Program-made: the position numbers and the translations under genes
In this document: in pieces, positions 1 through 8,496 of the stretch
Layout: the number at the start of each line of letters is the position of its first letter
How positions within the stretch are numbered: the first letter of the stretch is position 1
Notes under the pieces: generated by a model
The model's input: the letters and a program-made list of their open reading frames with translations, nothing else
Databases searched by the model: none
Told to the model about the DNA's origin: nothing
Assembly (NCBI RefSeq): GCF_020179755.1
Contig: NZ_JAIUCY010000006.1
Location: forward strand, 124,001 to 188,000
Direction of reading: 5' to 3'
Source: Herbaspirillum sp. alder98
GTDB taxonomy: Bacteria; Pseudomonadota; Gammaproteobacteria; Burkholderiales; Burkholderiaceae_D
Length of the DNA stretch: 64,000 nt

Positions 1-931
1 TATCGGCAATCTGCTGCTGCTCGTCGAGGATGGCATTGGTGATGGGCAAAGTGCCGAAGTCATAACGCCTGACCGCCACTTCCACCACATTCCTGGGCAA
101 GCCGAGAATGGCCGCCAGTTCGCCCGCATATTCATCGGGACGCGACTTGGCCCAGCCGTCCAGCTTGTCGAGTTCTTCGATGGCGATCTTGAGCAGGTCG
201 GCATTGGCCTTGGCAAATTCACGCGACGAAAAATAATAGGCACGATTCTTCACCACGCCGGTGGCATCCGCCAGGATGCGCGCCTGCAAGGTCTGCTCGG
301 CCGCCGCCAGATAGGGTTCCCAGATCACCCAGGCATCCACCGAACCGCGTTCGAACGCCGCACGCGCATCGGCCGGCGCCAGGAACACCGGGTTCACGTC
401 GCTGTAGTGCAGGCCATGCTTTTCCAGCAGCTTGACCAGGAAGTAATGCACGTTGGAACCCTTGTTGAACGCCACCCGTTTGCCTTTGAGGTCGGCCACG
501 CTCTTGATCGGCGAGCTGTTAGGCACCAGCACCGCTTCGACCTTGGGCCGCGCCACGGTCGCCGCCACATAGACCAGCGGCGTGCCGGCCGCCTGCGAAA
601 AGATCGGTGGCGCTTCGCCGACATCGCCGAAGTCGATCGAATTTGCGCCCAGCGCCTCAAGCTGCACCGGGCCTGCCGTGAATTCCACCCATTTCACGCT
701 AGCGCCCAGCGGCGCCAGGCGCTTCTCAAGCACGCCGCGCGTACGGATGATGCTCAACGCCCCCTTCTGGTAACCGACCCGAAGCTCGCGCTGCGCCGCA
801 TGCGCCTGGCGCGGCGCCAGTGCGGCTGCCGCGACCACCCCCAGCCCCAGGCCGGCCATCACCAGCTGGCGACGACGGCGCCCTTTTTGCAATTGGGCGA
901 TGGCTTCGTTTCTCTTGTTGTCTTGGGTCAT
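1..931 (-). CDS. ssuA: Aliphatic sulfonate ABC transporter substrate-binding protein (SsuA), 3' end outside window
   Basis: Translating the minus strand from the ATG at 931 gives an open frame to the window edge (about 310 residues, C-terminus missing). The N-terminus has a twin-arginine-like run (GRRRRQLVMAG) and a hydrophobic stretch ending AHAAQ, so the product is exported. The mature part starts RELRVGYQKGALSIIRTRG and contains FGDVGEAPPIF, KGKRVAFNKGSN and VDAWVIWEPYL, the usual SsuA/NMT1-like landmarks. Family members deliver alkanesulfonates to SsuBC for use as sulfur when sulfate is scarce. It is divergent from the ClC gene. SsuBC would have to lie left of the window. An ssuD gene lies 8 kb away and is not adjacent. 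Confidence 0.9.
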   Translation of the reverse strand, partial: MTQDNKRNEAIAQLQKGRRRRQLVMAGLGLGVVAAAALAPRQAHAAQRELRVGYQKGALSIIRTRGVLEKRLAPLGASVKWVEFTAGPVQLEALGANSIDFGDVGEAPPIFSQAAGTPLVYVAATVARPKVEAVLVPNSSPIKSVADLKGKRVAFNKGSNVHYFLVKLLEKHGLHYSDVNPVFLAPADARAAFERGSVDAWVIWEPYLAAAEQTLQARILADATGVVKNRAYYFSSREFAKANADLLKIAIEELDKLDGWAKSRPDEYAGELAAILGLPRNVVEVAVRRYDFGTLPITNAILDEQQQIAD

Positions 932-1002
932 GCCAACACTTTCCGTATCGATGATTGAATGGCTCAGGCTAACCACCTCTGCAGTGACTGCGAACTAATA
1001 CT

Positions 1003-1086
1003 TCCGATACTGCTTATAAGAAAATCGGATAAGCCAGATTGCTTCACATGGCGCTTATCGACCATATATATCACGTTATGATATAT
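1003..1086. promoter_or_regulatory. Divergent control region with two inverted repeats
   Basis: This lies in the 195-bp gap between ssuA and the ClC gene. Two dyads are visible. TCCGAT (1003-1008) pairs with ATCGGA (1024-1029) around a CTTATAAG core. ATATATCA (1066-1073) pairs perfectly with TGATATAT (1079-1086) across 5 nt. The second dyad is 40 bp before the ClC ATG and very AT-rich for this genome. Either could be an operator or promoter element. The regulator is unknown, and CysB or Cbl control of ssuA is only a family expectation. Confidence 0.4.
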
Positions 1087-1126
1087 TTAGACGCTAACTC
1101 TCCCGGTATAACAAACTGATTTCATC

Positions 1127-2848
1127 ATGACGCATAAACGCGACTACACCGCCGACCTGCGGCTGCCCCTGCTCTCATTGCTGGCCATCGTCATCGGCGT
1201 GCTCGGCACTGGCGCTGCCTGGTTGTTATTGAAACTGATCGCGCTGTGCACCAACCTGTTCTACTTCCAGCGCCTGTCGACCGAAGCCGTCTCGCCGTCG
1301 ACTAACACTTTGGGATGGCTGGCGGCGCTGGTGCCGGTAGTGGGAGCGCTGATCGTTGGCCTCATGGCGCGCTACGGCAGCGACAAGATCCGCGGGCACG
1401 GTATTCCCGAGGCCATCGAGGCGATCCTGTTCGGCAAGAGTCGCATGTCGGCCAAGGTGGCGCTGCTCAAGCCGTTGTCGTCCGGCATCGTGATCGGCAG
1501 CGGTGGCCCCTTTGGCGCCGAGGGCCCGATCATCATGACCGGCGGATCACTGGCGTCGCTGCTGGCGCAGTGCTTCCCGGTGACGGCAGCCGAGCGCAAG
1601 TCGCTGCTGGTGGCCGGCGCCTGCGCCGGCATGACCGCCATCTTCGGCACCCCGGTGGCGGCGGTGCTGCTGGCGATCGAGTTGCTGCTGTTCGAACTGA
1701 AGCCGCGCAGCCTGTTGCCGGTGGTGTTGGCCTGCGCCACGGCTGGCTTCCTGCGACCACTGGCGATCGATGCCGGTCCGCTCTTTCCGTTGCCGGTCGG
1801 CAGCCCCGGACTGATCGCATTCCTGTCGTGCCTGGCGGCGGGCCTGGCCAGCGGCGTGCTGGCCGCCGTGCTGACGCTGGCGTTATATCGGGTCGAAGAC
1901 GGTTTTCATCGGCTGCCGCTGCACTGGATGTGGTGGCCCGCCATCGGCGGCGTGGTGGTCGGGCTGGGTGGCATGGTCGAGCCGCGCGCGCTCGGCGTGG
2001 GCTACGACGTCATCGCCGACCTGCTGCACAACCACATCATCGCCAGCGCCGCGTTGTCGCTGCTGGCGGTGAAGGCCGTCATCTGGCTGGTCGCGCTGGG
2101 TTCGGGCACCTCCGGCGGGGTGCTGGCGCCGTTGCTGATGCTGGGCGCTGGCTTGGGCATGTTGCTGTCGCACTGGTTGCCGGGCGGCACGCCGGCGCTG
2201 TGGGCGCTGGTCTGCATGGCCGGCGTGCTGGGCAGCGTATTGGGCGCGCCCCTGACGGCCATCGTGTTTGCCTTCGGCTTGACCGGTGCCAGCGATGCGC
2301 TGTTGCCACTGATGGTCACCTGCGCGGTGGCCTATGGCGTCAACGTATTGCTGATGAAGCGCTCGATCATGACCGAAAAGATCGCCCGCCGCGGCTTGCA
2401 TGTGCATCGCGAATACGGCGTCGATCCACTCGAACGTCATCATGTGGAAGACCTGATGAGCGTGACCCCGACCACGCTCGATGCCGCGCTGCCGGCGCTG
2501 CGATGCAGCGTGATCGCCAGCGGCGACAGCCACCGCTACTACCCGGTCACCGACAACGGACGGCTGCTTGGCATGTTACCCAGGCAGGCACTGGAACTGG
2601 CCGCCGCCGAGCAGACTTGCCGCGCGCTGCTGCCGCAGTCGGGCCTGGCCCCGGATTACCTGTTGCCACAGATGAGCGCACGCGCCGCTGCCGGTCGCAT
2701 GGCCGGGCTGGGCGTTGCGCGCCTGCCGGTGGTCGACAGCATCAAGGGCATGCGCGTCATCGGCATGCTGGCACTGTCCGACCTGGTGCGGGCGGTGGCC
2801 ACGCATGCTGCCGAAGAATCGGTGCGCGAACGACTGCTGGGGCGCTAG
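1127..2848 (+). CDS. ClC-family chloride channel/antiporter with C-terminal CBS pair
   Basis: A 573-residue inner-membrane protein. ClC signature segments are visible: GSGGPFGAEGPIIMTGG (selectivity filter with the gating-glutamate region) near residues 125-141, FGTPVAAVLLAIELLLFEL near 170-188, and GSGTSGGVLAPLLMLGAG near 325-342. About ten hydrophobic helices precede residue 420. The C-terminal 150 residues (YYPVTDNGRLLGMLPR, ARLPVVDSIKGMRVIGML) look like tandem CBS domains, which often sense nucleotides or ionic strength. It exchanges chloride, possibly for protons. The family name is sure, but assignment as ClcB rather than another ClC clade is not. It ends by overlapping the stop of the convergent gene at 2845. 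Confidence 0.9.
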   Translation: MTHKRDYTADLRLPLLSLLAIVIGVLGTGAAWLLLKLIALCTNLFYFQRLSTEAVSPSTNTLGWLAALVPVVGALIVGLMARYGSDKIRGHGIPEAIEAILFGKSRMSAKVALLKPLSSGIVIGSGGPFGAEGPIIMTGGSLASLLAQCFPVTAAERKSLLVAGACAGMTAIFGTPVAAVLLAIELLLFELKPRSLLPVVLACATAGFLRPLAIDAGPLFPLPVGSPGLIAFLSCLAAGLASGVLAAVLTLALYRVEDGFHRLPLHWMWWPAIGGVVVGLGGMVEPRALGVGYDVIADLLHNHIIASAALSLLAVKAVIWLVALGSGTSGGVLAPLLMLGAGLGMLLSHWLPGGTPALWALVCMAGVLGSVLGAPLTAIVFAFGLTGASDALLPLMVTCAVAYGVNVLLMKRSIMTEKIARRGLHVHREYGVDPLERHHVEDLMSVTPTTLDAALPALRCSVIASGDSHRYYPVTDNGRLLGMLPRQALELAAAEQTCRALLPQSGLAPDYLLPQMSARAAAGRMAGLGVARLPVVDSIKGMRVIGMLALSDLVRAVATHAAEESVRERLLGR

Positions 2849-3162
2849 ACCGCCCCCACCAGCTTGCACGCCAGGTTCTGGGTCGACACCAGCACCACAT
2901 TGACGCCCTCGCTGCCGCTGTCGAGCCTGAATTCAGTATTGCCATTCGATAACGAAATGATGCGCACGGCGCGGGTCGCGTTTTCCTTGATGACGGCGGT
3001 GCCCTGCGGGCTCATGCAGGTCAGGGTGCATACGCCGGTGGCGGTACAGCTGCGCGTGAGGTCGCTTGAAACCGGCGTCGGCGGCGCCGTCTGTGGAATC
3101 TGCGCGCGCGCAACCGTTGCCATCAAGACAAGGCTGGCCAGGGCGACATATCGGCGTGTCAT
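2845..3162 (-). CDS. Small exported protein of unknown function
   Basis: A 105-residue product starting at the ATG at 3162, preceded by a good ribosome site (CGGGAGAAAAAC). Residues 1-20 (MTRRYVALASLVLMATVARA) form a clear signal peptide. The mature protein has three closely spaced cysteines (SCTATGVCTLTC) and one near the end (NLACKLVGAV), which suggests disulfides in the periplasm. I do not recognise a family. It lies downstream of the two SCPU pilin-like genes on the same strand but is separated by a strong terminator at 3233-3267, so co-transcription is unlikely. Its stop codon overlaps that of the ClC gene. Confidence 0.65.
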   Translation of the reverse strand: MTRRYVALASLVLMATVARAQIPQTAPPTPVSSDLTRSCTATGVCTLTCMSPQGTAVIKENATRAVRIISLSNGNTEFRLDSGSEGVNVVLVSTQNLACKLVGAV

Positions 3163-3232
3163 GTTTTTCTCCCGATGAGGTTGGGCGGTGGGCCACTGGG
3201 CATGTGATCCCGAAACCGGCGCGGCGTTCGCG

Positions 3233-3267
3233 CAAAATAAAACGGCGCACTTCACTGAAGTGCGCCG
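3233..3267 (-). terminator. Rho-independent terminator after SCPU copy A
   Basis: CGGCGCACTTCA (3243-3254) pairs with TGAAGTGCGCCG (3256-3267). On the minus strand the stem is followed by TTTTATTTTG. It sits 33 bp after the stop of the SCPU gene at 3300. Confidence 0.85.
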
Positions 3268-3299
3268 CTTCCCCCTTCGGAACTCCCCCGATTCGAAAC

Positions 3300-3797
3300 T
3301 TAGTAGGTCAGCGTGACCGTCACGGTATCCGAGTAAGTGCCAGCCAGCGGAGTCTGTGCAGCAGCCACTTGGCCATACACAGTCAGCGACTGGATCAGGC
3401 CGCTGCCGGTGCCGGTCAAGGTGTCGGTGCCGATGGTCGAACCCCAGTTGTTGGTGCGGCCCGAATCGCGATACAGCGCGTAGTTCAGGGTGCCGCCGCC
3501 ACTGCCGGTCATCTTGCGGGCAGCAGTAGTTGCGCCTGCGCCGGTGCCGGCATCCAGACCGACGTTGTAGGCGGTGCCGTTGGTGCACAACACGGTGATG
3601 CCACCGGTTTGATTCACCACAGCTTGTGTGTAGGCGCCGAAGGCGATGGCCGAACCGACCACGGTGCAGGCTGCAACGACGTTGGCGCTGATGGTCAGCG
3701 AGCCGGTCGCGGTAGCGGCGAAGGATTGCGGAGCGCTGGTGGCCAGGACGATGGCGGCGATGGAAGCGGCAACGATGCGGTTGTTCTTGGCAAACAT
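3300..3797 (-). CDS. Spore coat protein U (SCPU) domain secreted protein, copy A
   Basis: A 165-residue protein from the ATG at 3797, behind AGGGAGAATCAC. Residues 1-28 are a signal peptide (cut near SFA|ATATG). The rest matches the SCPU/Csu-pilin pattern: alternating beta strands, an early cysteine in VVAACTVVGS and a second in ITVLCTNGTAYNVGLDAG, a central GGTLNYALYRDSGRTNNWG, and a terminal strand SDTVTVTLTY. SCPU proteins are chaperone-usher subunits or secreted matrix proteins. No chaperone or usher gene is nearby, so assembly would need a partner elsewhere. The protein is identical in sequence to copy B at 4107-4604. The start 46 codons further upstream was rejected because it precedes the signal peptide. 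Confidence 0.88.
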   Translation of the reverse strand: MFAKNNRIVAASIAAIVLATSAPQSFAATATGSLTISANVVAACTVVGSAIAFGAYTQAVVNQTGGITVLCTNGTAYNVGLDAGTGAGATTAARKMTGSGGGTLNYALYRDSGRTNNWGSTIGTDTLTGTGSGLIQSLTVYGQVAAAQTPLAGTYSDTVTVTLTY

Positions 3798-3994
3798 GTG
3801 ATTCTCCCTGTGTCGTGTCCCGGCCTTGTCCTCACACCCTGCGAAGACTTCTGTGTGCAGCGGGTATGGATGTACTTTAATTTCTGGACCGCTCCCGCGA
3901 CATAGGGTGAAACCCGAGAGCACGGCCAGACGCATCAGGCAAAACCCTAGTCACGAAAAAAACAACAGCGCCGCTAACGCCACCACGCCACCAA

Positions 3995-4027
3995 TAAAAA
4001 AACGGCGTACTTCACCGAAGTACGCCG
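3995..4027 (-). terminator. Rho-independent terminator after SCPU copy B
   Basis: CGGCGTACTTC (4003-4013) pairs with GAAGTACGCCG (4017-4027), followed on the minus strand by seven Ts. Its stem differs from that of copy A by compensated changes (GCAC/GTGC against GTAC/GTAC), so the hairpin has been maintained. It separates transcription of the two copies. Confidence 0.88.
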
Positions 4028-4106
4028 CCATCCCCCTCAGGATAAAACCCCCACGATATTTCCATTCCAGCAACCAACCAGGCCAGCCAGTGGCCGGGTT
4101 GTCAAA

Positions 4107-4604
4107 TCAATAAGTCAAGGTAACGGTGACGGTATCCGAGTAGGTGCCAGCCAGCGGAGTCTGCGCAGCAGCCACTTGGCCATACACAGTCAGCGACTGG
4201 ATCAAACCGCTGCCGGTGCCGGTCAAGGTGTCGGTGCCGATGGTCGAACCCCAGTTGTTGGTGCGGCCCGAATCGCGGTACAGCGCGTAGTTCAGGGTGC
4301 CGCCGCCGCTGCCGGTCATCTTGCGGGCAGCAGTAGTTGCGCCTGCGCCGGTGCCGGCATCCAGACCGACGTTGTAGGCGGTGCCGTTGGTGCACAGCAC
4401 GGTGATGCCACCGGTCTGGTTCACCACAGCTTGTGTGTAGGCGCCGAAGGCGATAGCCGAACCGACCACGGTGCAGGCTGCGACCACGTTGGCGCTAATG
4501 GTCAGCGAGCCGGTTGCGGTAGCGGCGAAGGATTGCGGAGCGCTGGTAGCCAGGACGATGGCGGCGATGGAAGCGGCGACGATGCGGTTGTTCTTGGCAA
4601 ACAT
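4107..4604 (-). CDS. Spore coat protein U (SCPU) domain secreted protein, copy B
   Basis: A 165-residue product from the ATG at 4604, with the same ribosome site as copy A. I read the two translations side by side and saw no amino-acid difference, while the DNA differs at scattered third positions and the stop codons differ (TGA here, TAA in copy A). Signal peptide, paired cysteines and terminal strand are as in copy A. Being alone with its own upstream region and terminator, each copy is its own transcription unit. The role is probably an exported pilin-like or surface-coat subunit. The usher and chaperone are not in the window. Confidence 0.88.
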   Translation of the reverse strand: MFAKNNRIVAASIAAIVLATSAPQSFAATATGSLTISANVVAACTVVGSAIAFGAYTQAVVNQTGGITVLCTNGTAYNVGLDAGTGAGATTAARKMTGSGGGTLNYALYRDSGRTNNWGSTIGTDTLTGTGSGLIQSLTVYGQVAAAQTPLAGTYSDTVTVTLTY

Positions 4605-4775
4605 GTGATTCTCCCTGTGTTGTGTCCCGGCGTTGTCCTCACACCCTGCGAAGACTTCTGTGTGCAGCGGGTATGGATGTACTTTAATTTCGGGAGCGGA
4701 CCGGCGACATCGGGCGAAACCCGAGAGCACGGCCAACCGCATCAGGCAAAACCCTAGTCACGAAAAAAACAACAG

Positions 4776-5069
4776 GGACGGCGCATTCCGTCCGCGCCGA
4801 ACCGACATAAATCCAATAAAAAACAAAATATTTATTCAATAAAATCAATAACTTGAACTATTAATCCTGCTTGTGCATATCGATATTTCCAATGAGCATT
4901 GGATTAACTTTTCCAGCGCGATTAAAGTAGGCCTCAGAGTAGATTCACCGGCGGCGCCACTTTCCAGATAGGACTGGGCGCCGCGAATCACTCTCCCCGC
5001 CCTTCTTTGCCCGCTTCAAACTCCTTGCCCGCGCCAACGCCTGTCCCGCATTTTTGATAGCATGCCGGC
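4776..5069. other. Gene-free AT-rich spacer before cysE
   Basis: 4780-4930 is markedly AT-rich (runs such as AACAAAATATTTATTCAATA) and contains a small dyad TCCAAT/ATTGGA at 4888-4903. The rest to 5069 has normal GC. It probably holds the promoters of SCPU copy B (leftward) and cysE (rightward). I see no open frame with a ribosome site. Confidence 0.5.
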
Positions 5070-6005
5070 ATGGATACCTCGAATACCCCCGAACTGAGTG
5101 CCCTGGCCGATACGGCAGGGCTGGGCCTGGGCACGGTCGTGGCCGGGCTGCGTACCTCGCGCGAAGTCACGCACAAGATCCGCCATCGCGGCGAGATCCG
5201 CGAGCTGCCGTCGCGAGAGGCGATGCAGGAAGTCCTGAAGAAACTGACCGCAGCGCTGTTCCCGACCCACTATGGACATACCATCCTGTCGGACGAAACC
5301 ATCGACTATTTCGTCGGCAGCCAGCTCAATGCGGCGTTATCGGTATTAGGGGAACAAGTCAGGCGCGGCCTGTACTTTGGCGTGGATGAGCCGGAAGACG
5401 ACGAGCAATTGCGCGCTCGCGCCGCCGTCATCACGCGTGAATTCGCGCATCAGTTGCCGGCGATTCGCGATGTGCTGGTGTCCGATATCCAGGCCGCCTA
5501 CCATGGCGACCCGGCCGCCTCGAGCGTGTCGGAGATATTGCTGTGCTACCCCGGCACCACCGCCATCATCTACCACCGGCTGGCGCACGCGCTGCATCGC
5601 CTGGGTTCGCCTCTGCTGGCGCGCCTGATTTCCGATATCGCCCATTCGGCCACCGGCATCGATATCCACCCGGCAGCGCAGATCGCCGGCAGCTTCTTCA
5701 TCGACCATGGCACCGGCGTGGTGATCGGCGAGACCACCATCATCGGGCGCAATGTACGTTTGTACCAGCAGGTGACGTTGGGGGCCAAGCGCTTTCCGAC
5801 CGAGCCGGACGGTGCGCTGGTCAAGGGTATTCCGCGCCACCCTATCGTCGAGGACGACGTGGTGATCTATGCCGGCGCGACCGTGCTGGGCCGCATCACC
5901 ATCGGCCAGGGCTCGGTCATCGGCGGCAATGTCTGGCTCACCCATGGCGTGCCGGCCGGCAGCAACATCTCGCAGGCGGAAATGTTGAGCGACTGCACGC
6001 GCTAG
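5070..6005 (+). CDS. cysE: Serine O-acetyltransferase (CysE/EpsC type)
   Basis: A 311-residue cytoplasmic enzyme that acetylates L-serine with acetyl-CoA, the first step of cysteine synthesis. The N-terminal half is helical. From about residue 190 it shows left-handed beta-helix hexapeptides (IDIHPAAQIAGSFFIDHGTG, VVIGETTIIGRNVRLYQQVT), with the catalytic His-Asp pair in FFIDHGTGVVIGE and the substrate loop GAKRFP. PRHPIVEDDVVIYAGATVLG completes the coil. The length fits the longer, SrpH/EpsC-like serine acetyltransferases rather than E. coli CysE (273 residues). No cysteine synthase adjoins it. Presence near Ssu, SsuD and MetNIQ genes fits sulfur assimilation. Confidence 0.92.
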   Translation: MDTSNTPELSALADTAGLGLGTVVAGLRTSREVTHKIRHRGEIRELPSREAMQEVLKKLTAALFPTHYGHTILSDETIDYFVGSQLNAALSVLGEQVRRGLYFGVDEPEDDEQLRARAAVITREFAHQLPAIRDVLVSDIQAAYHGDPAASSVSEILLCYPGTTAIIYHRLAHALHRLGSPLLARLISDIAHSATGIDIHPAAQIAGSFFIDHGTGVVIGETTIIGRNVRLYQQVTLGAKRFPTEPDGALVKGIPRHPIVEDDVVIYAGATVLGRITIGQGSVIGGNVWLTHGVPAGSNISQAEMLSDCTR

Positions 6006-6034
6006 GCCGGCATCACGCCGGGATCACGCCGGGA

Positions 6035-6190
6035 TCAGTTTCCCAGCGGAAAATAACGATTGATGAAGAACAGCGTGCCCAGCAGGCCAAGCCCGATGAA
6101 CAGCACGGCGCCGATCATTTTCTTTTCGGAGGGCTGCAAGGGCTCCAGCGCTGCGGTGCCCAGTTCCTGAAACAGGTGTTGGTCGTTCAT
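6035..6190 (-). CDS. Small single-pass membrane protein
   Basis: A 51-residue product from the ATG at 6190, with AAGGATCC just upstream. A polar N-terminus (MNDQHLFQELGTAALEPLQP) is followed by a basic pair (EKK) and one transmembrane segment, about residues 26-44 (IGAVLFIGLGLLGTLFFIN). It has no recognisable family and stands alone between cysE and the MFS gene. It is reported because the ribosome site and membrane segment look real. Confidence 0.5.
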   Translation of the reverse strand: MNDQHLFQELGTAALEPLQPSEKKMIGAVLFIGLGLLGTLFFINRYFPLGN

Positions 6191-6304
6191 GCCGGATCCT
6201 TGTGAGGTGAGATAAGCTGACAAGCTCACTCTAACGCCGGCAAGCGACAAATCAAACGAAGCGATACGGCTTTACTTATCGGCTTACTGCATAAGCTGCG
6301 TACA

Positions 6305-7426
6305 TCAAACGCGACGCGGCTCCCTGGCGCAGGCCACGGCGGCCAGCGCCAGGGCTCCTGCGGCCATGCTGTAGATCCACAATGACGACATCACCGGCAA
6401 CAGCAAGCCCGCCATGATGGGGCCGGCGCCGGCGCCGATATCGCGCCAGATGGCGCGCCCGGCCAGCGCATGCACCCGTTCTTCGGGCGGAGTGCGGGCT
6501 GCCACGATGGGCGCCAGCAACGGCAATTGCAACGATCGCAACACCACGATGAAGCCGGCAAACAGCCACAGCGCCCCGGCGCCAAACCCGACCAGCGCGA
6601 GGCAGGTGGTCAGCGACAGCACCACCAGCACCCTGACCGCGCCGAAGCGTTCGGCCAGCCAGCCGCCCACCGGCGCCAGCACGATTTCACCGGCATAACG
6701 CATGGCCATCAAGGTGCCGGCGATCAACTCTGCGTGTTCGCTGAAGGATTGCTTGCTCATATAGGACAAGCCGATGATGAACAGGCCATCCAGCGTCAGG
6801 CCTTCGAGAAAAGACCACCAGTCGAGCGCATTGGGCATCTTCCAGCGCCGCGCCGGCGGCTTGGGATAAGGGTGGGATGGCAGCCGACGCGCCGCCAGCA
6901 AACCCAGCAAGGCGGTGCCCGCCACCAGCAAAAACACCACGCGCGGCCCGAACTGCGCCGCCAGCAAGGCGGCCGTGGGCAGCCACAGCATTGGGCCAAT
7001 GGCGATCACTGCGCGCGAACGGCCCGAGCGCCTGGCCGCGCCCATCGGGTTGGCAGTGGACATCGATTGGGTCGACAGGTTGAGCCCGGCAAAGGCCATG
7101 CCCCACAACAGGCGCAACGGCAGCAGGACCCAGAAACCGTCCGCCACCACATAGCCCAGCGCGCACACCACCGCAGCAGCCACCGCCAGCATGCAGGTCG
7201 GACGGTCGCCGCGTTCGGCATAGAAGCGCGCCACCCAGCGGTAGCCGGCGATGCGCACCAGCCGGTTGGCGGCCAGCAGGATACCGACTTCGGCCAGGCT
7301 GACATGGAAGTTGGCCGCATACATGGGCAACAACAGATAGAGCACGATATCGGCGGGCAAGGCGGCCGAGAGTGACATCGCGGCGTGACGGGAATCGAGG
7401 TTGGCCTGGTGCGGATCGGGAGTCAT
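6305..7426 (-). CDS. MFS transporter
   Basis: A 373-residue polytopic protein with 10-12 hydrophobic segments. MFS loop motifs include RWVARFYAERGDRP between helices 2 and 3 and GGWLAERFGAVRVL in the second half. The first 16 residues are polar, and an internal Met (MSLSAALPAD) could be the true start. The substrate cannot be read from sequence. It is divergent from the LysR gene at 7501 with a 74-bp gap, the normal arrangement for a LysR-controlled exporter. Confidence 0.8.
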   Translation of the reverse strand: MTPDPHQANLDSRHAAMSLSAALPADIVLYLLLPMYAANFHVSLAEVGILLAANRLVRIAGYRWVARFYAERGDRPTCMLAVAAAVVCALGYVVADGFWVLLPLRLLWGMAFAGLNLSTQSMSTANPMGAARRSGRSRAVIAIGPMLWLPTAALLAAQFGPRVVFLLVAGTALLGLLAARRLPSHPYPKPPARRWKMPNALDWWSFLEGLTLDGLFIIGLSYMSKQSFSEHAELIAGTLMAMRYAGEIVLAPVGGWLAERFGAVRVLVVLSLTTCLALVGFGAGALWLFAGFIVVLRSLQLPLLAPIVAARTPPEERVHALAGRAIWRDIGAGAGPIMAGLLLPVMSSLWIYSMAAGALALAAVACAREPRRV

Positions 7427-7500
7427 GACGGCATCTTGAGGCTGGGCCGATGCGCTGACAAACGATATTAATTCGCCACATGCGTGATAAAATCTGACGC

Positions 7501-8385
7501 ATGGCCGACCAAACCCTTCCGCTCAATGCCATCCGCGCCTTCATGGCAGCGGCCCGGCACCAGAGCTTCACGCTGGCCGCGCTCGAACTCAATGTCACCC
7601 ACGGCGCCATCAGCCGCCAGATCAAGAATCTCGAAACCTATCTCGGCATGCCGCTGTTCGAACGGCGCATCCGGCAAGTGCTGCTGACCGAGCGCGGACG
7701 CCAGTTCTTCGAAGAAGCCAGCCCGGCGCTGGAACAGTTAGGGGCAGCAGCCAGGCGGGTAATGAAAGATGCGCCGACGCGCGCGGTCAGCATCAATGTG
7801 CGCCCCTCGTTTGCGGTGCGCTGGCTGATCCCGCACCTGTCGGGATTCGTCGAGCGCTACCCCGGCATAGAACCGCAGGTCGCCACCAGCGTGGCCACCG
7901 TGGCGCGCGCCCCCGGCCCGTTCGACATTGCGATACGGCGTGGCGAAACCAACTGGCCCGAGACCCTGAAGCTGCAACGTTTCATGGAAGACGAATTGTT
8001 ACTGGTGGCGTCACCGGCGCTGCTGAAGAACACCCCCCTGCCCGACGCCCGTGCCATCACCGCGCACACGCTGCTGCTGTCGCACAGCCGCCGCAGCGAC
8101 TGGGAAGAGTTCAAGCGCCTGACCGGCGTCAAGCGCTCGCGGCGTCAGCCGACCCTGCATTTCGATCACGTGCATTTTGTCTTGCAGGCGGCCGTCGATG
8201 GCCTGGGTCTGGCGCTGTCGCCGGTCTCGCTGGCGGACAACGACCTGCGCTCCGGTCGCCTGGTCTGCCCGCTGCCCGAGCTGCGCATGCCGCTGGCGCC
8301 CTATTACCTCGGCATCAGCGAGCAGGCCGGACCGGAAGCGCAGTTGTTCGCACGCTGGCTGGGCGAACACCGCCTCCTCAGCTAG
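7501..8385 (+). CDS. LysR-family transcriptional regulator (GcvA-like)
   Basis: A 294-residue protein. The N-terminal winged helix-turn-helix (NAIRAFMAAARHQSFTLAAL, then THGAISRQIKNLETYLGMPL) is characteristic of LysR proteins, and its wording resembles the GcvA/AmpR subgroup. The effector domain starts near residue 92 (VSINVRPSFAVRWLIPHLSG). It probably controls the divergent MFS gene and itself. Its stop codon overlaps the stop of a decayed permease fragment on the other strand. The inducer is unknown. Confidence 0.88.
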   Translation: MADQTLPLNAIRAFMAAARHQSFTLAALELNVTHGAISRQIKNLETYLGMPLFERRIRQVLLTERGRQFFEEASPALEQLGAAARRVMKDAPTRAVSINVRPSFAVRWLIPHLSGFVERYPGIEPQVATSVATVARAPGPFDIAIRRGETNWPETLKLQRFMEDELLLVASPALLKNTPLPDARAITAHTLLLSHSRRSDWEEFKRLTGVKRSRRQPTLHFDHVHFVLQAAVDGLGLALSPVSLADNDLRSGRLVCPLPELRMPLAPYYLGISEQAGPEAQLFARWLGEHRLLS

Positions 8386-8496
8386 CGCTGCGCCACGGCG
8401 TGAGCGCCTGCGACAGGCGACGCATCGCCAGGTCGAACAGATACGCGATGATGCCGATCAGCACGATCCCCATCACCACCACATCGGTGCGCAGGA
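8382..8496 (-). pseudogene. C-terminal remnant of an SsuC/TauC-type ABC permease
   Basis: Read on the minus strand, this segment encodes LLRTDVVVMGIVLIGIIAYL followed by FDLAMRRLSQALTPWRSA and a TAG stop. That is the normal C-terminus of nitrate/sulfonate/taurine-type permeases (last membrane helix plus the AMRRxxxxLTPW tail). No upstream coding sequence remains: the frame is cut exactly where the hairpin-rich repeat array begins at 8497. It may be the remains of an ssuC that once accompanied ssuD at 8898. Confidence 0.75.

Larger units (their letters stand above)
3300..4775. repeat. Tandem direct duplication (about 665 bp, offset 807 bp)
   Basis: The stretch 3300-3968 recurs at 4107-4775 in the same orientation. 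It includes the whole SCPU gene, its ribosome site and about 165 bp upstream (shared blocks such as GGGTATGGATGTACTTTAAT and CAAAACCCTAGTCACGAAAA). Similarity stops abruptly just beyond 3970/4777. Conservation of the upstream region implies that the promoter was duplicated with the gene. Confidence 0.85.

Noticed and set aside
932-1126. Strong sigma70 promoter for ssuA
   Set aside because: Several AT-rich hexamers exist, but none gives a convincing -35/-10 pair with correct spacing on the minus strand.
2845-3588. A single 247-residue protein reading from inside SCPU copy A to the ClC stop
   Set aside because: The first ~140 residues are out-of-frame SCPU sequence and cross a strong terminator. 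The signal peptide and ribosome site at 3162 define the real, shorter gene.
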